Origin: Bartonella sp. ML70XJBT.G
GTDB lineage: Bacteria; Pseudomonadota; Alphaproteobacteria; Rhizobiales; Rhizobiaceae
NCBI RefSeq assembly: GCF_028618575.1
Contig: NZ_JAQITA010000017.1
Location: forward strand, 1-47,618
Reading direction: 5' to 3'
Length of the DNA stretch: 47,618 bases
In this document: piece after piece, positions 8,736 through 18,878 of the stretch
Position numbering within the stretch: the first letter of the stretch is position 1
How the letters are laid out: every line of letters starts with the position of its first letter
The notes under the pieces: model-generated
Databases searched by the model: none
Seen by the model: the letters and a program-made list of their open reading frames with translations, nothing else
Told to the model about the DNA's origin: nothing
Made by a program: the position numbers and the translations under genes

Positions 8736-9877
8736 TCTCGTCTTTTTACTTCCATAGTTTCATACTGCCATAGAAAGAAAAGCTATACCTCTCTTCAGAG
8801 GTAGCATCATAAACTTTATGGATTGATTCTCGATTTGCTAAACAATGTCACTAGCATAAAAAATGAAACGAGATAAAGAAATCTTCACGACCAAGTCATG
8901 ATCACAATCAACGTAATAATTTCCATTTCTCAGAATGACCTAACAACATTACACGCCAAGATATCCATGCTCGCCTACTATAAATTTTAGAGAGTTGTGA
9001 GATTTTTTTTAACAACAACAATTCTCCCTTTCACATACTTTCACTACCGATAATAGCTAGAAAGTTTTGTCTTGAGAGAAAAAGCCTCTAAAATATTGCA
9101 CAGAGATTCGAATAGATTTTAGTTTCACAGGAAAAATAACGTCTATATATAAATGTAAATAGCCTAAAGCTTCTCTGTCATCGCCTCATAAATGTAAATT
9201 CTCGTAAAGAATAGCCTGTCAATTTTTTACAAATAAAAAAGCTTTATACTATCATTTTAATCTTCCATCACACTATAATTACGATATGAATAAAATAATA
9301 TGTTACATTGAAAAAGCACATTATTTTGATATGAAAAGTATATCTCAGATCTATACTCCAATTACCGTATATCATTTAGATGAAGGCTTGCGTTCATCTA
9401 AAAATGCAAAAATGAAAAGCTTTTTTTGTCCTCTTTCAAGAAACACAAAGCAAAATTACCATTTGTTCAAACAAATGTATCCAATGCAAATGATTACATG
9501 CGGTCATTGCTTAGAAAATTCCACTTACATAAAAAAATACATTTCAACCAACGCACCTGAAATATAAAAGTGGCTATAAAAACAATAAGTTCTAAATATT
9601 TATTGTTGAATAAGTTAATCTTATCAAAATGACAAGCAAGTGGCTTCACACAAACATTAAATCTTATGCATGCTCTCTTACAGCATGATATTTACCAACA
9701 CTAAAAAACACCATGCCGTGAGCTCATTAGCTCTAAAAGGAACAAAGCTTAATGCGCGAAAAGATACACTAGATCCTCTTATGGATTAAAATTAGGACAA
9801 TTATTCTTCACAATACACACGACAACAATCAGATGAAATCACCTTCCATAGTGCTTTTACAACTGAAAGGAATAAAC
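8736..9877. other. 1.1-kb gene-free gap between ppiB and tgt (expected position of queA)
   Basis: Neither strand holds a convincing gene. The plus-strand frame at 9286-9567 (93 codons, lysine- and isoleucine-rich) has no recognisable motif and no ribosome site. As I recall, related Hyphomicrobiales have queA between the cyclophilin genes and tgt, and the gap is about the length of queA. I searched the minus strand for QueA motifs (APTAGLHF-like, TNFHLP-like, the C-terminal YSYGDA-like segment) and found none. If this is a queA relic, it has decayed beyond recognition by eye. Confidence 0.5.
8786..8803 (-). terminator. Hairpin with U-rich tail upstream of tgt
   Basis: A perfect 7-bp stem (tacctct at 8786-8792, agaggta at 8797-8803) with a 4-base loop lies 50 bp before tgt. 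On the minus strand it is followed by tagcttttcttt, so it may stop transcripts arriving from the ppi side and separate tgt from the gyrA-coaD-ppi operon. It could also be a leader structure. Confidence 0.45.
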
Positions 9878-10390
9878 CTATTCTATATCCGCAGCAATTG
9901 TAGCTTTAATGATTGCGTCAGGATCGACAACAGGTTCACCGCGTTTAATTTGATCAATATTCTCCATACCTTCAAGAACCTGTCCCCATATGGAATATTG
10001 ACGATCAAGCCAAGGAGCATCGGCAAAGCAAATAAAAAACTGTGAATTAGCAGAATTGGGATCCTGGCTGCGTGCCATAGAAACCGTACCACGTTTATGA
10101 GAGAGATTCGAAAACTCTGCTGTTAAATTAGGTTTCTCTGAACCACCCATGCCCGCACATGATAAATTAAATTTTTCACCGTCCTTTTTGCCAAATTGCA
10201 CATCACCAGTTTGCGCCATAAAACCATCGATAACACGGTGGAAAATGACGTTATCATAAGCCCCTTCACGCACAAGCTCTTTAATACGTGCAACATGACC
10301 AGGAGCTAAATCAGCAAAAAGTCCAACAGTCACCCTACCCTTGGTTGTTTCAAGAATTAAAGTATTTTCTAAATCTCTCATTTCGGCCAT
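9878..10390 (-). CDS. ppiB: Cytoplasmic peptidyl-prolyl cis-trans isomerase (cyclophilin)
   Basis: The 170-residue cyclophilin has no signal peptide and is presumably cytoplasmic. It catalyses cis-trans isomerisation of X-Pro bonds during folding. The active-site block FHRVIDGFMAQTGD (about residues 50-63) carries the catalytic arginine, and [16 protein letters not shown] carries the substrate-pocket glutamine and phenylalanine. The start ATG at 10390 follows an exact aaggag ribosome site. It lies 17 bp downstream of a second cyclophilin gene that is clearly paralogous but exported. The set gyrA-coaD-ppiA-ppiB is close-packed and probably one transcript. The gene symbol is by analogy with the E. 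coli cytoplasmic form. Confidence 0.93.
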   Translation of the reverse strand: MAEMRDLENTLILETTKGRVTVGLFADLAPGHVARIKELVREGAYDNVIFHRVIDGFMAQTGDVQFGKKDGEKFNLSCAGMGGSEKPNLTAEFSNLSHKRGTVSMARSQDPNSANSQFFICFADAPWLDRQYSIWGQVLEGMENIDQIKRGEPVVDPDAIIKATIAADIE

Positions 10391-10407
10391 GGCTAATCTC
10401 CTTTAAT

Positions 10408-11007
10408 TCATCTATCAGCTTGCAAAACAGCAGCATTAATAACATCAGGATTTGTTACAGATCCATTATTACTTGTAGACCCTTTTTTAATTTGATCAAC
10501 AACATCCATTCCCTTTATGACTTCTCCAACAACCGTATACTGACCATTTAAAAAAGCAGCATCAGCAAAACAAATGAAGAATTGAGAATTAGCGGAATTT
10601 GGATCTTGTGAGCGTGCCATACCAACAGTACCACGCTTAAATGGCTGTTTTGAAAACTCTGCTGGTATATTGGGGTAATTGGAACCTCCCATACCAACAC
10701 GTTTAAGATCAAAATCTACCCCACCCTTTTTTCCAAACTTTACATCACCAGTCTGTGCCATAAAGTCTGGGATAACACGGTGAAAGACAACATTGTTATA
10801 AGCACCTTCTCTTGTTAATTTTTTGATTTGTGCAACATGTTTTGGCGCGAGATCAGGACGAAGACGTATCACCACATCACCATTTTTGAGGGATAAAACA
10901 AGCACGTTAGAGTTATCAGTCGCGTTAGAATTATTTGCCACAGCGCTCAATGAAAAAAAACAAAAAAGACATGTCAAAACAGCAAAAAACCTAAGATACA
11001 TCATCAT
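10408..11007 (-). CDS. ppiA: Exported peptidyl-prolyl cis-trans isomerase (cyclophilin)
   Basis: The 199-residue protein starts with a classical signal peptide: a short charged start, a hydrophobic core ([14 protein letters not shown]) and a cleavage-like SAVAN site near residue 25. The mature part is a cyclophilin with [14 protein letters not shown] and [16 protein letters not shown], so it is expected to act on proline bonds in periplasmic proteins. It overlaps the end of coaD by 17 bp, which points to coupled translation. The start has three consecutive ATGs (11007, 11004, 11001); the first was used. The gene and its downstream neighbour look like an old tandem duplication in which one copy gained or lost the export signal. 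Confidence 0.93.
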   Translation of the reverse strand: MMMYLRFFAVLTCLFCFFSLSAVANNSNATDNSNVLVLSLKNGDVVIRLRPDLAPKHVAQIKKLTREGAYNNVVFHRVIPDFMAQTGDVKFGKKGGVDFDLKRVGMGGSNYPNIPAEFSKQPFKRGTVGMARSQDPNSANSQFFICFADAAFLNGQYTVVGEVIKGMDVVDQIKKGSTSNNGSVTNPDVINAAVLQADR

Positions 11008-11512
11008 TCTCTCCTGAAAATTGAAATTTTAAGCCCAAAGCTCTGGCAATATTTGCAGGCACAAAGGACGTCACATCACCTCCCATAGAAGCGATCTGGC
11101 GTACCAATGTAGAAGTTATGCCCCGCCCAGAAACACTCGCTGGCAAAAAAACCGTTTGTAATTCAGGAGCCATGATACTGTTCATCGCCGCCATTTGCAT
11201 TTCATAATCAAAATCAGTGCCATCACGCAACCCGCGAATAAGAAAGGAAGCACCAATTTCACGCGCCTTATCAATCAAAAGAGTATCAAATGAAATAACT
11301 CGTAAGCGGTCAGGATCTACACCTAACAACTCTTTTCCTGCCTCAATAATTAAAGCAACACGCTCTTCAAAACTAAAAAGTGGTTCTTTTTTAGCCTGTA
11401 CCCCTATAGCCACGATCACCTTATCAGCTAAAGCAAAACTGGCTTGTAAAATATCAAGATGACCATTTGTAAAAGGATCGAAGGAACCTGCATAAAGAGC
11501 AATTTTTTCCAT
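10991..11512 (-). CDS. coaD: Phosphopantetheine adenylyltransferase
   Basis: The 173-residue enzyme transfers AMP from ATP to 4'-phosphopantetheine, the penultimate step of coenzyme A synthesis. The nucleotidyltransferase motif [10 protein letters not shown] (residues 9-18) contains the T/HxGH ATP-binding histidine, and [12 protein letters not shown] (about residues 93-104) is the second family signature. [11 protein letters not shown] corresponds to the usual ISSTLVR segment. Length is normal. The start is 21 bp after the gyrA stop, and the 3' end overlaps the exported cyclophilin gene, so it is the second gene of the gyrA operon. Confidence 0.96.
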   Translation of the reverse strand: MEKIALYAGSFDPFTNGHLDILQASFALADKVIVAIGVQAKKEPLFSFEERVALIIEAGKELLGVDPDRLRVISFDTLLIDKAREIGASFLIRGLRDGTDFDYEMQMAAMNSIMAPELQTVFLPASVSGRGITSTLVRQIASMGGDVTSFVPANIARALGLKFQFSGENDDVS

Positions 11513-11533
11513 TTCACTCTACACTTTTCAACA

Positions 11534-14320
11534 TTATCTCTTCTCGCTCACATCAACCGTATCAGAATGTTTTCCTGCCTCATCATCTAATTGGTTATCA
11601 TCATCTTCGGCTTCAGAAATACGTTCAACGGATACGACTTTTTCGCCTTCTGCTGTATTAAAAATCGTCACGCCCTTAGTTGAACGCCCCGCTATACGAA
11701 TACCCTCAACAGGAACACGAATAAGCTGCCCTCCATCTGATACCAACATAATTTGGTCTTGCGCATTCACCGGAAAAGCCGCCACTAATTTGCCGATTTC
11801 AGCCGTTTTAGAGAGATCTGTTGCACGAATTCCTTTTCCGCCACGTCCCGAAATACGGAATTCATAAGATGATGATCGTTTCCCATAACCAAACTCACTC
11901 ACTGTTAAAAGCATCTGTTCGCGTGCATGAAGTTCTGCATAGCGCTCCTCTGTCAACTCTGTTTCTGCCCCTCCCTCTTCTTCATCAAAAGTGACAATAT
12001 CATCTGTCTCGGCCTCAGCCCCCACAGCACGGCGCTCATTAATCATACGTTTGACGTAAGCAGAACGCTCAACCGATGTGGCTTCAACATGCTCTAAGAG
12101 TGTCATCGAAATGACTTTATCACCATTAGCCAAATTAATACCACGCACTCCAACTGAATTACGCCCTGCAAAAACACGAACCTCAACGACTGGAAAACGA
12201 ATACACTGTCCATTAGCCGTTATAAGCACGACATCATCATGTTCCGTACAAGTTTCAACCGAAAGAATTTCATCTCCTTCTTCATCAAGTTTCATGGCAA
12301 TTTTGCCATTACGATTTACCTGAACAAAATCTGATAATTTATTACGACGCACCGTTCCACGAGTCGTTGCAAACATAACATCCAAAGCACTCCAACGTGC
12401 TTCATCCTCTGGCAAGGGCATAATCGTTGTTATGCGCTCACCTTGCTGTAGGGGAAGCAGATTAATCAAAGCACGCCCGCGCGACTGCGGTGTACCAAGA
12501 GGCAAACGCCAAACTTTTTCTTTATACACAATCCCACGTGATGAAAAGAAAAGAACCGGTGTATGTGTATTCGCCACAAATAATCGCGTAACAAAATCCT
12601 CATCCTTTGTAGACATACCAGAACGCCCCTTTCCACCACGGCGCTGCGCACGGTATGTATTGAGAGGAACGCGCTTAATATAACCACTATGGCTTACCGT
12701 AACCACCATATCCTCTGGCGCGATCAGATCTTCGCTCTCCATCTCAGCGCTACCAAAACCAAACACAGTACGTCGAGGCGTAGCGAATTCTTCACGAAGA
12801 GCATTCAATTCATCTTTCACAATGCCCATGATACGTGAACGCGATGCCAAAATCCCTAAGTAATCAGCAATATCCACGCCGATCTTATTTAATTCATCAG
12901 CAATTTCATCCCGCCCCAGTGCTGTCAATCTTTGCAAGCGCAATTCTAAAATAGCGCGCGCCTGCTCTTCTGAAAGATTATAAGTATTGTCCCCGTGGAT
13001 AATATGACGGGGATCATCAATAAGTTTAATCAAAGGCGCGACATCAGCAGCCGGCCAGCGTCGTTCCATTAATTGCGCACGCGCTGTCTGTGGATCAGGA
13101 GCTTTACGAATAAGCGCTATAATTTCATCAATATTGGCAACAGCAAGAGCAAGACCAACCAAAACATGGGCACGCTCGCGTGCTTTACGCAAAAGATATT
13201 TTGTCCGCCGGCTGACAACCTCTTCACGGAAAGAAACGAATGCACGAAGCATATCAAGCAACGTCATCTGTTCAGGTTTTCCACCGTTTAATGCCACCAT
13301 ATTACAACCAAAAGAAGTTTGCAGTGGCGTATAACGATACAATTGGTTCAAAACAATTTCTGCAACAGCATCTTTTTTGAGTTCAATAACAACGCGATAT
13401 CCATCACGATCAGATTCATCACGCAAATCAGCAATTCCTTCAATGCGTTTATCGCGCACCAATTCAGCCATTTTCTCGATCATCGTTGCTTTATTAACTT
13501 GATAAGGAATTTCACTCACAATAATTGCCTGCCGACCACTGCGAATTTCTTCGATATCAACTTTAGCGCGCATAATAATGGAACCACGCCCTGTTTCATA
13601 AGCCGCACGAACACCAGAATGGCCAAGGATGATACCACCTGTAGGGAAATCAGGACCCGGAATAATTTCAATAATTTTATCAAGTGTGATATTGGGATCA
13701 TCAATCAAGGCAATACAACCATTCACAACTTCACCAAGATTATGGGGAGGAATATTGGTTGCCATTCCTACAGCAATACCACCTGATCCGTTAACCAAAA
13801 GATTAGGGAAACGTGCTGGTAAGACGACCGGTTCACGCTCACGCCCATCATAATTATCCTGAAAATCAACCGTTTCTTTATCAATATCTGCTAATAGCTC
13901 TTGTGAAACTTTTTCTAAGCGACATTCTGTATAACGCATTGCTGCCGGCGGATCACCATCAACAGAACCAAAATTTCCTTGACCATCGATCAAGGGATTT
14001 CTCAAAGAGAAGTCCTGTGCCATACGCACCAAAGCATCATAAATTGAAGCATCACCATGGGGATGGAACTTCCCCATAACCTCACCAACAACCCCTGCAG
14101 ACTTACGATAAGGCTTATTAAAAGAAAGTCCCATTTCATTCATGGCATGAAGAATACGCCGATGAACAGGTTTGAGACCATCACGTACATCAGGAAGTGC
14201 ACGCGAAACAATCACGCTCATCGCATAATCGAGATAAGAGCGTTGCATTTCATCAATAATACTGATCGGTTCAATACCGTTCAGCATATCACGTTCTGGA
14301 TGTGGAGTAAGATCGCTCAC
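11534..14320 (-). CDS. gyrA: DNA gyrase subunit A
   Basis: The 928-residue GyrA breaks and rejoins DNA in the A2B2 gyrase that introduces negative supercoils. The active-site tyrosine is Tyr130 in [10 protein letters not shown]. The quinolone-resistance region reads [10 protein letters not shown]: Ala91 occupies the position of E. coli Ser83, and Asp95 that of Asp87. The QRRGGKG GyrA-box near residue 570 separates this from ParC, and the beta-pinwheel C-terminal domain carries an acidic insertion (around residues 770-800) and an acidic tail, both common in alphaproteobacterial GyrA. It is the first gene of a minus-strand group with coaD and the two cyclophilins. Confidence 0.98.
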   Translation of the reverse strand: MSDLTPHPERDMLNGIEPISIIDEMQRSYLDYAMSVIVSRALPDVRDGLKPVHRRILHAMNEMGLSFNKPYRKSAGVVGEVMGKFHPHGDASIYDALVRMAQDFSLRNPLIDGQGNFGSVDGDPPAAMRYTECRLEKVSQELLADIDKETVDFQDNYDGREREPVVLPARFPNLLVNGSGGIAVGMATNIPPHNLGEVVNGCIALIDDPNITLDKIIEIIPGPDFPTGGIILGHSGVRAAYETGRGSIIMRAKVDIEEIRSGRQAIIVSEIPYQVNKATMIEKMAELVRDKRIEGIADLRDESDRDGYRVVIELKKDAVAEIVLNQLYRYTPLQTSFGCNMVALNGGKPEQMTLLDMLRAFVSFREEVVSRRTKYLLRKARERAHVLVGLALAVANIDEIIALIRKAPDPQTARAQLMERRWPAADVAPLIKLIDDPRHIIHGDNTYNLSEEQARAILELRLQRLTALGRDEIADELNKIGVDIADYLGILASRSRIMGIVKDELNALREEFATPRRTVFGFGSAEMESEDLIAPEDMVVTVSHSGYIKRVPLNTYRAQRRGGKGRSGMSTKDEDFVTRLFVANTHTPVLFFSSRGIVYKEKVWRLPLGTPQSRGRALINLLPLQQGERITTIMPLPEDEARWSALDVMFATTRGTVRRNKLSDFVQVNRNGKIAMKLDEEGDEILSVETCTEHDDVVLITANGQCIRFPVVEVRVFAGRNSVGVRGINLANGDKVISMTLLEHVEATSVERSAYVKRMINERRAVGAEAETDDIVTFDEEEGGAETELTEERYAELHAREQMLLTVSEFGYGKRSSSYEFRISGRGGKGIRATDLSKTAEIGKLVAAFPVNAQDQIMLVSDGGQLIRVPVEGIRIAGRSTKGVTIFNTAEGEKVVSVERISEAEDDDNQLDDEAGKHSDTVDVSEKR

Positions 14321-14550
14321 AGCTTCAAAACTTTCAAAAAAGAATCATTTCACTTTGTTTATATCGAAAAATGCAAAAAAATGCTAATTTCTCTCCCTCA
14401 CGAGAAAGGAAATTTAACAATAATTTTCAACATGTTATTTATTTGTATTTAAAACCATAGATAAAATATCCAAGACTTAAATCTCCCCAGACATTAACAA
14501 TCTTAAAACAAACAACAAAAAGCAGTAATAATACCGTACTCTAAAAATAA

Positions 14551-15063
14551 TTAAAAAGGCACGTCATCATCTAATTTATGTGAAAAACTTTCTTCTGGTT
14601 GGTTTTCGTGATGACCAAAAGCATTTTTCTGATTTGGACGACTATCAGCAAAACCACCACTGCCATAACTCATCTGATTTGCCCCTTGCATTTGCTCCCC
14701 ACCAGCCCCCCCACGTCCATCAAGCATTTGCAATTCACCACGGTATTTTTGCAAAACGATCTCTGTTGTATAACGGTCATTCCCATTTTGATCTTGCCAC
14801 TTTCGCGTTTGCAACTGACCTTCAATGTAAATTTTGCTGCCTTTTTTTAAATATTGTTCTACAACTTTGATAAGATTTTCGTTAAAAATAACGATACTAT
14901 GCCACTCGGTTCGCTCTTTTCGTTCATTTGTATTACGATCACGCCAACTCTCTGAAGTAGCAATCCGTAAATTTGCTACTTGATCACCAGAAGTCAAACG
15001 GCGGATTTCAGGATCTGCACCAAGATTACCAATCAAAATAACTTTATTAAGGCTACCAGCCAT
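14551..15063 (-). CDS. ssb: Single-stranded DNA-binding protein
   Basis: The 170-residue SSB has an OB fold (about residues 1-112, beginning [19 protein letters not shown]), a glycine/glutamine-rich linker and the acidic partner-binding tail DDDVPF, so it should bind replication and repair proteins normally. It works in DNA replication, recombination and repair. It is divergent from uvrA, the arrangement common in proteobacteria. The 330-bp space between them holds a decayed duplicate of the middle of this gene. Confidence 0.97.
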   Translation of the reverse strand: MAGSLNKVILIGNLGADPEIRRLTSGDQVANLRIATSESWRDRNTNERKERTEWHSIVIFNENLIKVVEQYLKKGSKIYIEGQLQTRKWQDQNGNDRYTTEIVLQKYRGELQMLDGRGGAGGEQMQGANQMSYGSGGFADSRPNQKNAFGHHENQPEESFSHKLDDDVPF

Positions 15064-15394
15064 CGCATAAACTCCAAAATTTTAATTTGCAAATAATCTT
15101 TTTATATAGCGGTCATTACCCTCTTGACCTTGTCATCTGCACATCTGCAATTGACCTTCAATGTGGATTTTGTTAACCTTTCTAAAATATCGTATCGTGT
15201 AATTATAACAAAAGATGATAACAACGCATAGTTTATTCCATCACCAGAGAATAAAAAGCTGTTTTCTAGGTTTTTCTTTCCACAGAACTTACACTCTTTA
15301 TCCCCTTTGAGCAATTGAACACATTGTAATTCTAAAAAACAGTTTTATCCTATTTGGGATGCTCGATTTTTGTTATACATGCCAAGGACAGAAT
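15064..15394. promoter_or_regulatory. Divergent ssb-uvrA intergenic region
   Basis: This 331-bp region must hold the promoters of both ssb and uvrA. It contains the ssb remnant at 15108-15195. I looked for the alphaproteobacterial LexA site (GTTC, 7 bases, GTTC) and found only a half-match near 15318 (gaac followed by acattgtaattc), so SOS control is not supported by eye. Confidence 0.5.
15108..15195 (-). pseudogene. Degenerate partial duplicate of ssb
   Basis: On the minus strand this segment translates as KVNKIHIEGQLQMCR, stop, QGQEGNDRY. The intact gene 250-350 bp downstream reads [24 protein letters not shown]. The DNA is visibly alike over about 90 bases (compare 14769-14860), including the stretch ttgaccttcaatgt versus ctgaccttcaatgt. 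A stop codon replaces the tryptophan codon, so this is a remnant. The minus-strand frame 15102-15314 that reads across the region in another frame is not a gene. Confidence 0.8.
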
Positions 15395-18307
15395 ATGGTT
15401 CACCAAAAATACATCTCCATTCGCGGCGCACGTGAACATAATCTTAAAAATATTGATCTCGATCTCCCTCGTGATAAACTCATCGTTATCACAGGACTTT
15501 CTGGATCAGGCAAATCATCCTTAGCTTTTGATACAATTTACGCCGAAGGTCAACGCCGTTATGTTGAAAGCCTTTCAGCTTATGCTCGCCAATTTCTCGA
15601 AGTGATGCAAAAACCCGATGTTGACCGCATAGATGGTCTTTCTCCCGCTATCTCTATTGAACAAAAGACTACCAGCCGTAACCCTCGTTCAACGGTTGGA
15701 ACTGTCACTGAAATCTATGACTATATGCGACTTCTCTTTGCACGCATTGGTATTCCTCATTCACCCGCAACAGGACTTCCTATTGAAAGCCAGACAGTCA
15801 GCCAAATGGTTGATCAAATTATGAACTTACCAGAAGGGACACGAATTTTTATTATGGCTCCTTTAGTGCGAGGACGAAAAGGAGAATACAAAAAAGAACT
15901 CGCAGAGCTTTTAAAAAAAGGCTTTCAACGCGCTAAAGTTGACGGAAAATTCTATGAAATTCCTGATATTCCTTCTCTTGATAAAAAATATAAACATGAC
16001 ATAGATGTGGTGGTAGATCGTATTGTTGTAAACAATGACATTGCCTCTCGTTTAGCAGATAGTATCGAAACCTGTTTAAAGCTAGCAAATGGCATTGCCA
16101 TTGCTGAAATGGCAGACCAACCTTTAGCACAAAAAGAAACCACAAAGGCATCGGCACATAAGTCAAAAAATGAAACGCACAAACGGCTTATCTTTTCAGA
16201 AAAGTTTTCTTGTCCAATCTCTGGATTTTCTATTCCTGAAATTGAGCCACGTCTTTTTTCATTCAATAATCCTTTTGGCGCTTGCCCTCTTTGTGACGGA
16301 CTTGGCATTAAAAAGGCAATGGATCCCCAAAAAATTGTCCCAAACAAAAATCTTACTTTAAAGAACGGAGCAATTGCCCCTTGGTCGAAATCAACTTCAC
16401 CATACTACAACCAAACCTTAGAAGCGTTAGGAAAAGTTTATGGATTTAAACTTACCGATAAATGGTGTGTCCTCTCAGATGAAGCACAACAAGCTATCCT
16501 TTATGGTACAAAAGGCAAAGAAATCTCCTTTCTTTATAGCAATAATTCAAGCACGCATAAAATGATTCAATATTTTGAAGGAATCATCCCCAATATGGAG
16601 CGGCGCTGGAAAGAAACCGATTCAGCGTTTTCACGTGAAGAAATCGAGCGTTATATGTCTTCTTCCCCCTGCTCAGCTTGTCATGGTTACCGCTTAAAAC
16701 CAGAAGCGCTCGCTGTCAAAATCCACGGCATGCATATTGGGCAAATATCAGAACTTTCTATCCTAAAAGCGGATGATTGGTTTTCCAACATTCATCAATA
16801 CCTTACTGAAAAACAACGAAATATTGCAATCCGTATTTTAAAAGAAATTCGTGAACGCCTTGCTTTTTTAAACCATGTAGGACTTGAATATCTCACCCTC
16901 TCTCGAAGTTCTGGTTCCCTTTCAGGAGGAGAAAGTCAACGGATTCGGTTAGCATCCCAGATTGGCTCTGGTCTGACAGGTGTTCTTTATATTTTAGATG
17001 AACCATCCATTGGTTTACACCAACGCGATAATGAACGCCTTCTGACAATGCTGCACCATCTGCGTGATCTTGGCAATACAGTTATCGTTGTTGAACATGA
17101 TGAAGATGCCATTCGCACAGCAGACCATGTGGTTGATATGGGCCCTGCCGCTGGTGTTCATGGTGGAGAAATCATCGCACAAGGCACACCGCAAGAAATT
17201 ATAGAAAATCCATCCTCTCTAACAGGGCAATATCTTTCAGGAAAAATGGCTGTGAGTGTCCCTGCCAAACGACGTAAAATATCAAAATCAAAAACACTTA
17301 AAATCATTGGAGCGCGTGGAAATAATCTTAAAAATATCAGCACAAATATCCCTCTTGGTACCTTTACATGCATAACAGGTGTTTCAGGTGGCGGAAAATC
17401 AACATTTCTCATTGAAACACTTTTCAAAGCAGCATCACATCAGATCATGGGCTCTCATCAAAGCCCCGCAATCTATGACAAAATTGAGGGATTAGAATTT
17501 CTCGATAAGGTTATTGATATCAACCAATCACCTATTGGGCGCACACCACGCTCTAATCCTGCAACCTATACAGGTGCATTTACCCCGATTCGTGAGTGGT
17601 TTGCCGAACTTCCAGAATCAAAAGCGCGCGGTTATCAAGCTGGGCGTTTTTCATTCAATGTTAAAGGAGGACGCTGTGAAGCATGTCAAGGTGATGGTGT
17701 TATCAAAATTGAAATGCATTTTTTACCTGATGTTTATGTTACTTGCGATGTTTGCAAAGGAAAACGCTATAATCGAGAAACACTAGAAGTAAAATTTAAA
17801 GAGCAATCTATCGCTGATATTTTGGATATGACTATCGAAAAAGCTGAGGAATTTTTTCAGGCTGTGCCTAGCATTCATAATAAACTGAAAACACTTATTA
17901 AAGTAGGTCTCGGTTATATAAAAGTAGGGCAACAAGCCACAACGCTTTCAGGTGGTGAAGCCCAACGTGTAAAACTTGCTAAAGAACTCTCACGCAAAAC
18001 AACAGGACGTACCCTCTACATTTTGGATGAACCAACCACAGGTCTCCATTTCCATGATATTTCTAAACTCCTCGAAGTACTCCATGAACTCGTCGAGCAA
18101 GGCAATACAGTTCTCGTCATTGAACATAATCTTGAAGTTATAAAAACAGCTGACTGGATTATAGATCTAGGACCAGAAGGTGGAGATCGTGGAGGTGAAA
18201 TCGTTGCCGTTGGACGTCCTGAAGATATTATTCATGTTCCTGCCTCCTATACGGGAAAATTTCTGAAAGAAATTTTGCTGCGCCGGCCATATAATCCCAA
18301 CTCTTAA
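15395..18307 (+). CDS. uvrA: Excinuclease ABC subunit A
   Basis: The protein of about 970 residues detects DNA lesions and loads UvrB in nucleotide excision repair. It has two ABC ATPase halves: Walker [10 protein letters not shown] near residue 34 with signature LSGGESQR near 508 and ILDEPSIGL, and Walker [10 protein letters not shown] near 662 with LSGGEAQR and ILDEPTTGL. The C-terminal zinc finger (CEACQGDG ... CDVCKGKR, near 760) is intact. In the first zinc module one cysteine of the usual CPxCG is serine ([10 protein letters not shown]), while CPLCDG is kept. The ATG at 15395 follows an aagga ribosome site and gives the normal start [16 protein letters not shown]; the frame also extends to an ATG at 15359. 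Confidence 0.97.
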   Translation: MVHQKYISIRGAREHNLKNIDLDLPRDKLIVITGLSGSGKSSLAFDTIYAEGQRRYVESLSAYARQFLEVMQKPDVDRIDGLSPAISIEQKTTSRNPRSTVGTVTEIYDYMRLLFARIGIPHSPATGLPIESQTVSQMVDQIMNLPEGTRIFIMAPLVRGRKGEYKKELAELLKKGFQRAKVDGKFYEIPDIPSLDKKYKHDIDVVVDRIVVNNDIASRLADSIETCLKLANGIAIAEMADQPLAQKETTKASAHKSKNETHKRLIFSEKFSCPISGFSIPEIEPRLFSFNNPFGACPLCDGLGIKKAMDPQKIVPNKNLTLKNGAIAPWSKSTSPYYNQTLEALGKVYGFKLTDKWCVLSDEAQQAILYGTKGKEISFLYSNNSSTHKMIQYFEGIIPNMERRWKETDSAFSREEIERYMSSSPCSACHGYRLKPEALAVKIHGMHIGQISELSILKADDWFSNIHQYLTEKQRNIAIRILKEIRERLAFLNHVGLEYLTLSRSSGSLSGGESQRIRLASQIGSGLTGVLYILDEPSIGLHQRDNERLLTMLHHLRDLGNTVIVVEHDEDAIRTADHVVDMGPAAGVHGGEIIAQGTPQEIIENPSSLTGQYLSGKMAVSVPAKRRKISKSKTLKIIGARGNNLKNISTNIPLGTFTCITGVSGGGKSTFLIETLFKAASHQIMGSHQSPAIYDKIEGLEFLDKVIDINQSPIGRTPRSNPATYTGAFTPIREWFAELPESKARGYQAGRFSFNVKGGRCEACQGDGVIKIEMHFLPDVYVTCDVCKGKRYNRETLEVKFKEQSIADILDMTIEKAEEFFQAVPSIHNKLKTLIKVGLGYIKVGQQATTLSGGEAQRVKLAKELSRKTTGRTLYILDEPTTGLHFHDISKLLEVLHELVEQGNTVLVIEHNLEVIKTADWIIDLGPEGGDRGGEIVAVGRPEDIIHVPASYTGKFLKEILLRRPYNPNS

Positions 18308-18596
18308 AGAGGTTTCTATTATAAAATGGGGATATGGTACAATGAAGAAAAAGTACACATTTTCTTATTATGTTATTTTCTCCTTGATAAACCTTGGAAA
18401 TATATTTTTTTAGAAAAAATAAGAATATTTTACTTTATGCTATAAGTAAAACGCTCTCCTAAAAACCTCTTAAGCAATATAATTTTCGACTTTCTATGTG
18501 TAAATTGTGTACAAGCTATCTGTTGGACATCTTATAGTTGTCAATGTAATGTGATGCAGTCTAAAAAGACCAAATAACGTTGGAGATAATTTCAGC
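18308..18596. other. Gap between uvrA and the glnB remnant
   Basis: About 290 AT-rich bases without a gene. A ribosome-site-like ggaga precedes the remnant's start codon at 18597, so the old glnB leader and promoter may survive here. No sigma-54 promoter (TGGC..TTGC type) is seen. Confidence 0.4.
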
Positions 18597-18826
18597 ATGA
18601 AAAAAAAAGACCATACAGAGCTCGATCACGATGCTGAATCTGTTGTTCATTTTCTACCTAAAATAAAGATTGGAATTGTTATTGCCAATGAAAAGCTAAA
18701 ACAAGCCGTTAATACAATACGTAAAGCAGCCCAAACAAAACATAGAGGAGATGGAAAAATATTGTTTTTTCCATTGATGATACTGTCCCTATAGGCACTA
18801 GCGATTCTGGAAGAGATGCCCTTTGA
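18597..18826 (+). pseudogene. glnB: Remnant of glnB, nitrogen regulatory protein PII
   Basis: The start reads MKKKDHTEL, where full PII proteins have MKKI, about 38 more residues, then KGHTEL; the intervening codons are deleted. The next part matches PII well: AESVVHFLPKIKIGIVIANEKL and AAQTKHRGDGKI. A one-base deletion near 18762, next to a T6 run, then shifts the frame; in the shifted frame the sequence continues as IDDTVPIGTSDSGRDAL and stops at 18824-18826, aligning with the normal IEEVVRIRTGETGxDAI end. The T-loop tyrosines that flank RGAE in PII are Asp and Ser here, so the uridylylation site is gone. Position directly before glnA is the usual one for glnB. A 65-residue peptide could still be made, but not a working PII. 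Confidence 0.88.
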
Positions 18827-18878
18827 CAAATAATGACAAAACTTTTATCCATCTCAATCTCATATAAGGAAATTCAAT

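Noticed and set aside
8786-8803. Possible preQ1 riboswitch before tgt (agaggtatagct resembles the start of that motif)
   Set aside because: The required downstream CCTCT and A-rich tail of the preQ1-I motif are missing; the agagg pairs with an upstream sequence instead, giving a simple hairpin.
9286-9567. 93-codon plus-strand frame in the ppiB-tgt gap
   Set aside because: Contains a CGHC segment that drew attention, but no ribosome site, no family resemblance, and it lies in decayed AT-rich DNA. Could be revisited if conserved in relatives.
15102-15314. 70-codon minus-strand frame with CxxC (KFCGKK) between ssb and uvrA
   Set aside because: It reads through the ssb remnant in the wrong frame, has no ribosome site, and the rest matches nothing.
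15300-15350. LexA/SOS site in the ssb-uvrA spacer
   Set aside because: Only one half-site (gaac near 15318) is present and the partner at the right spacing is a poor match.
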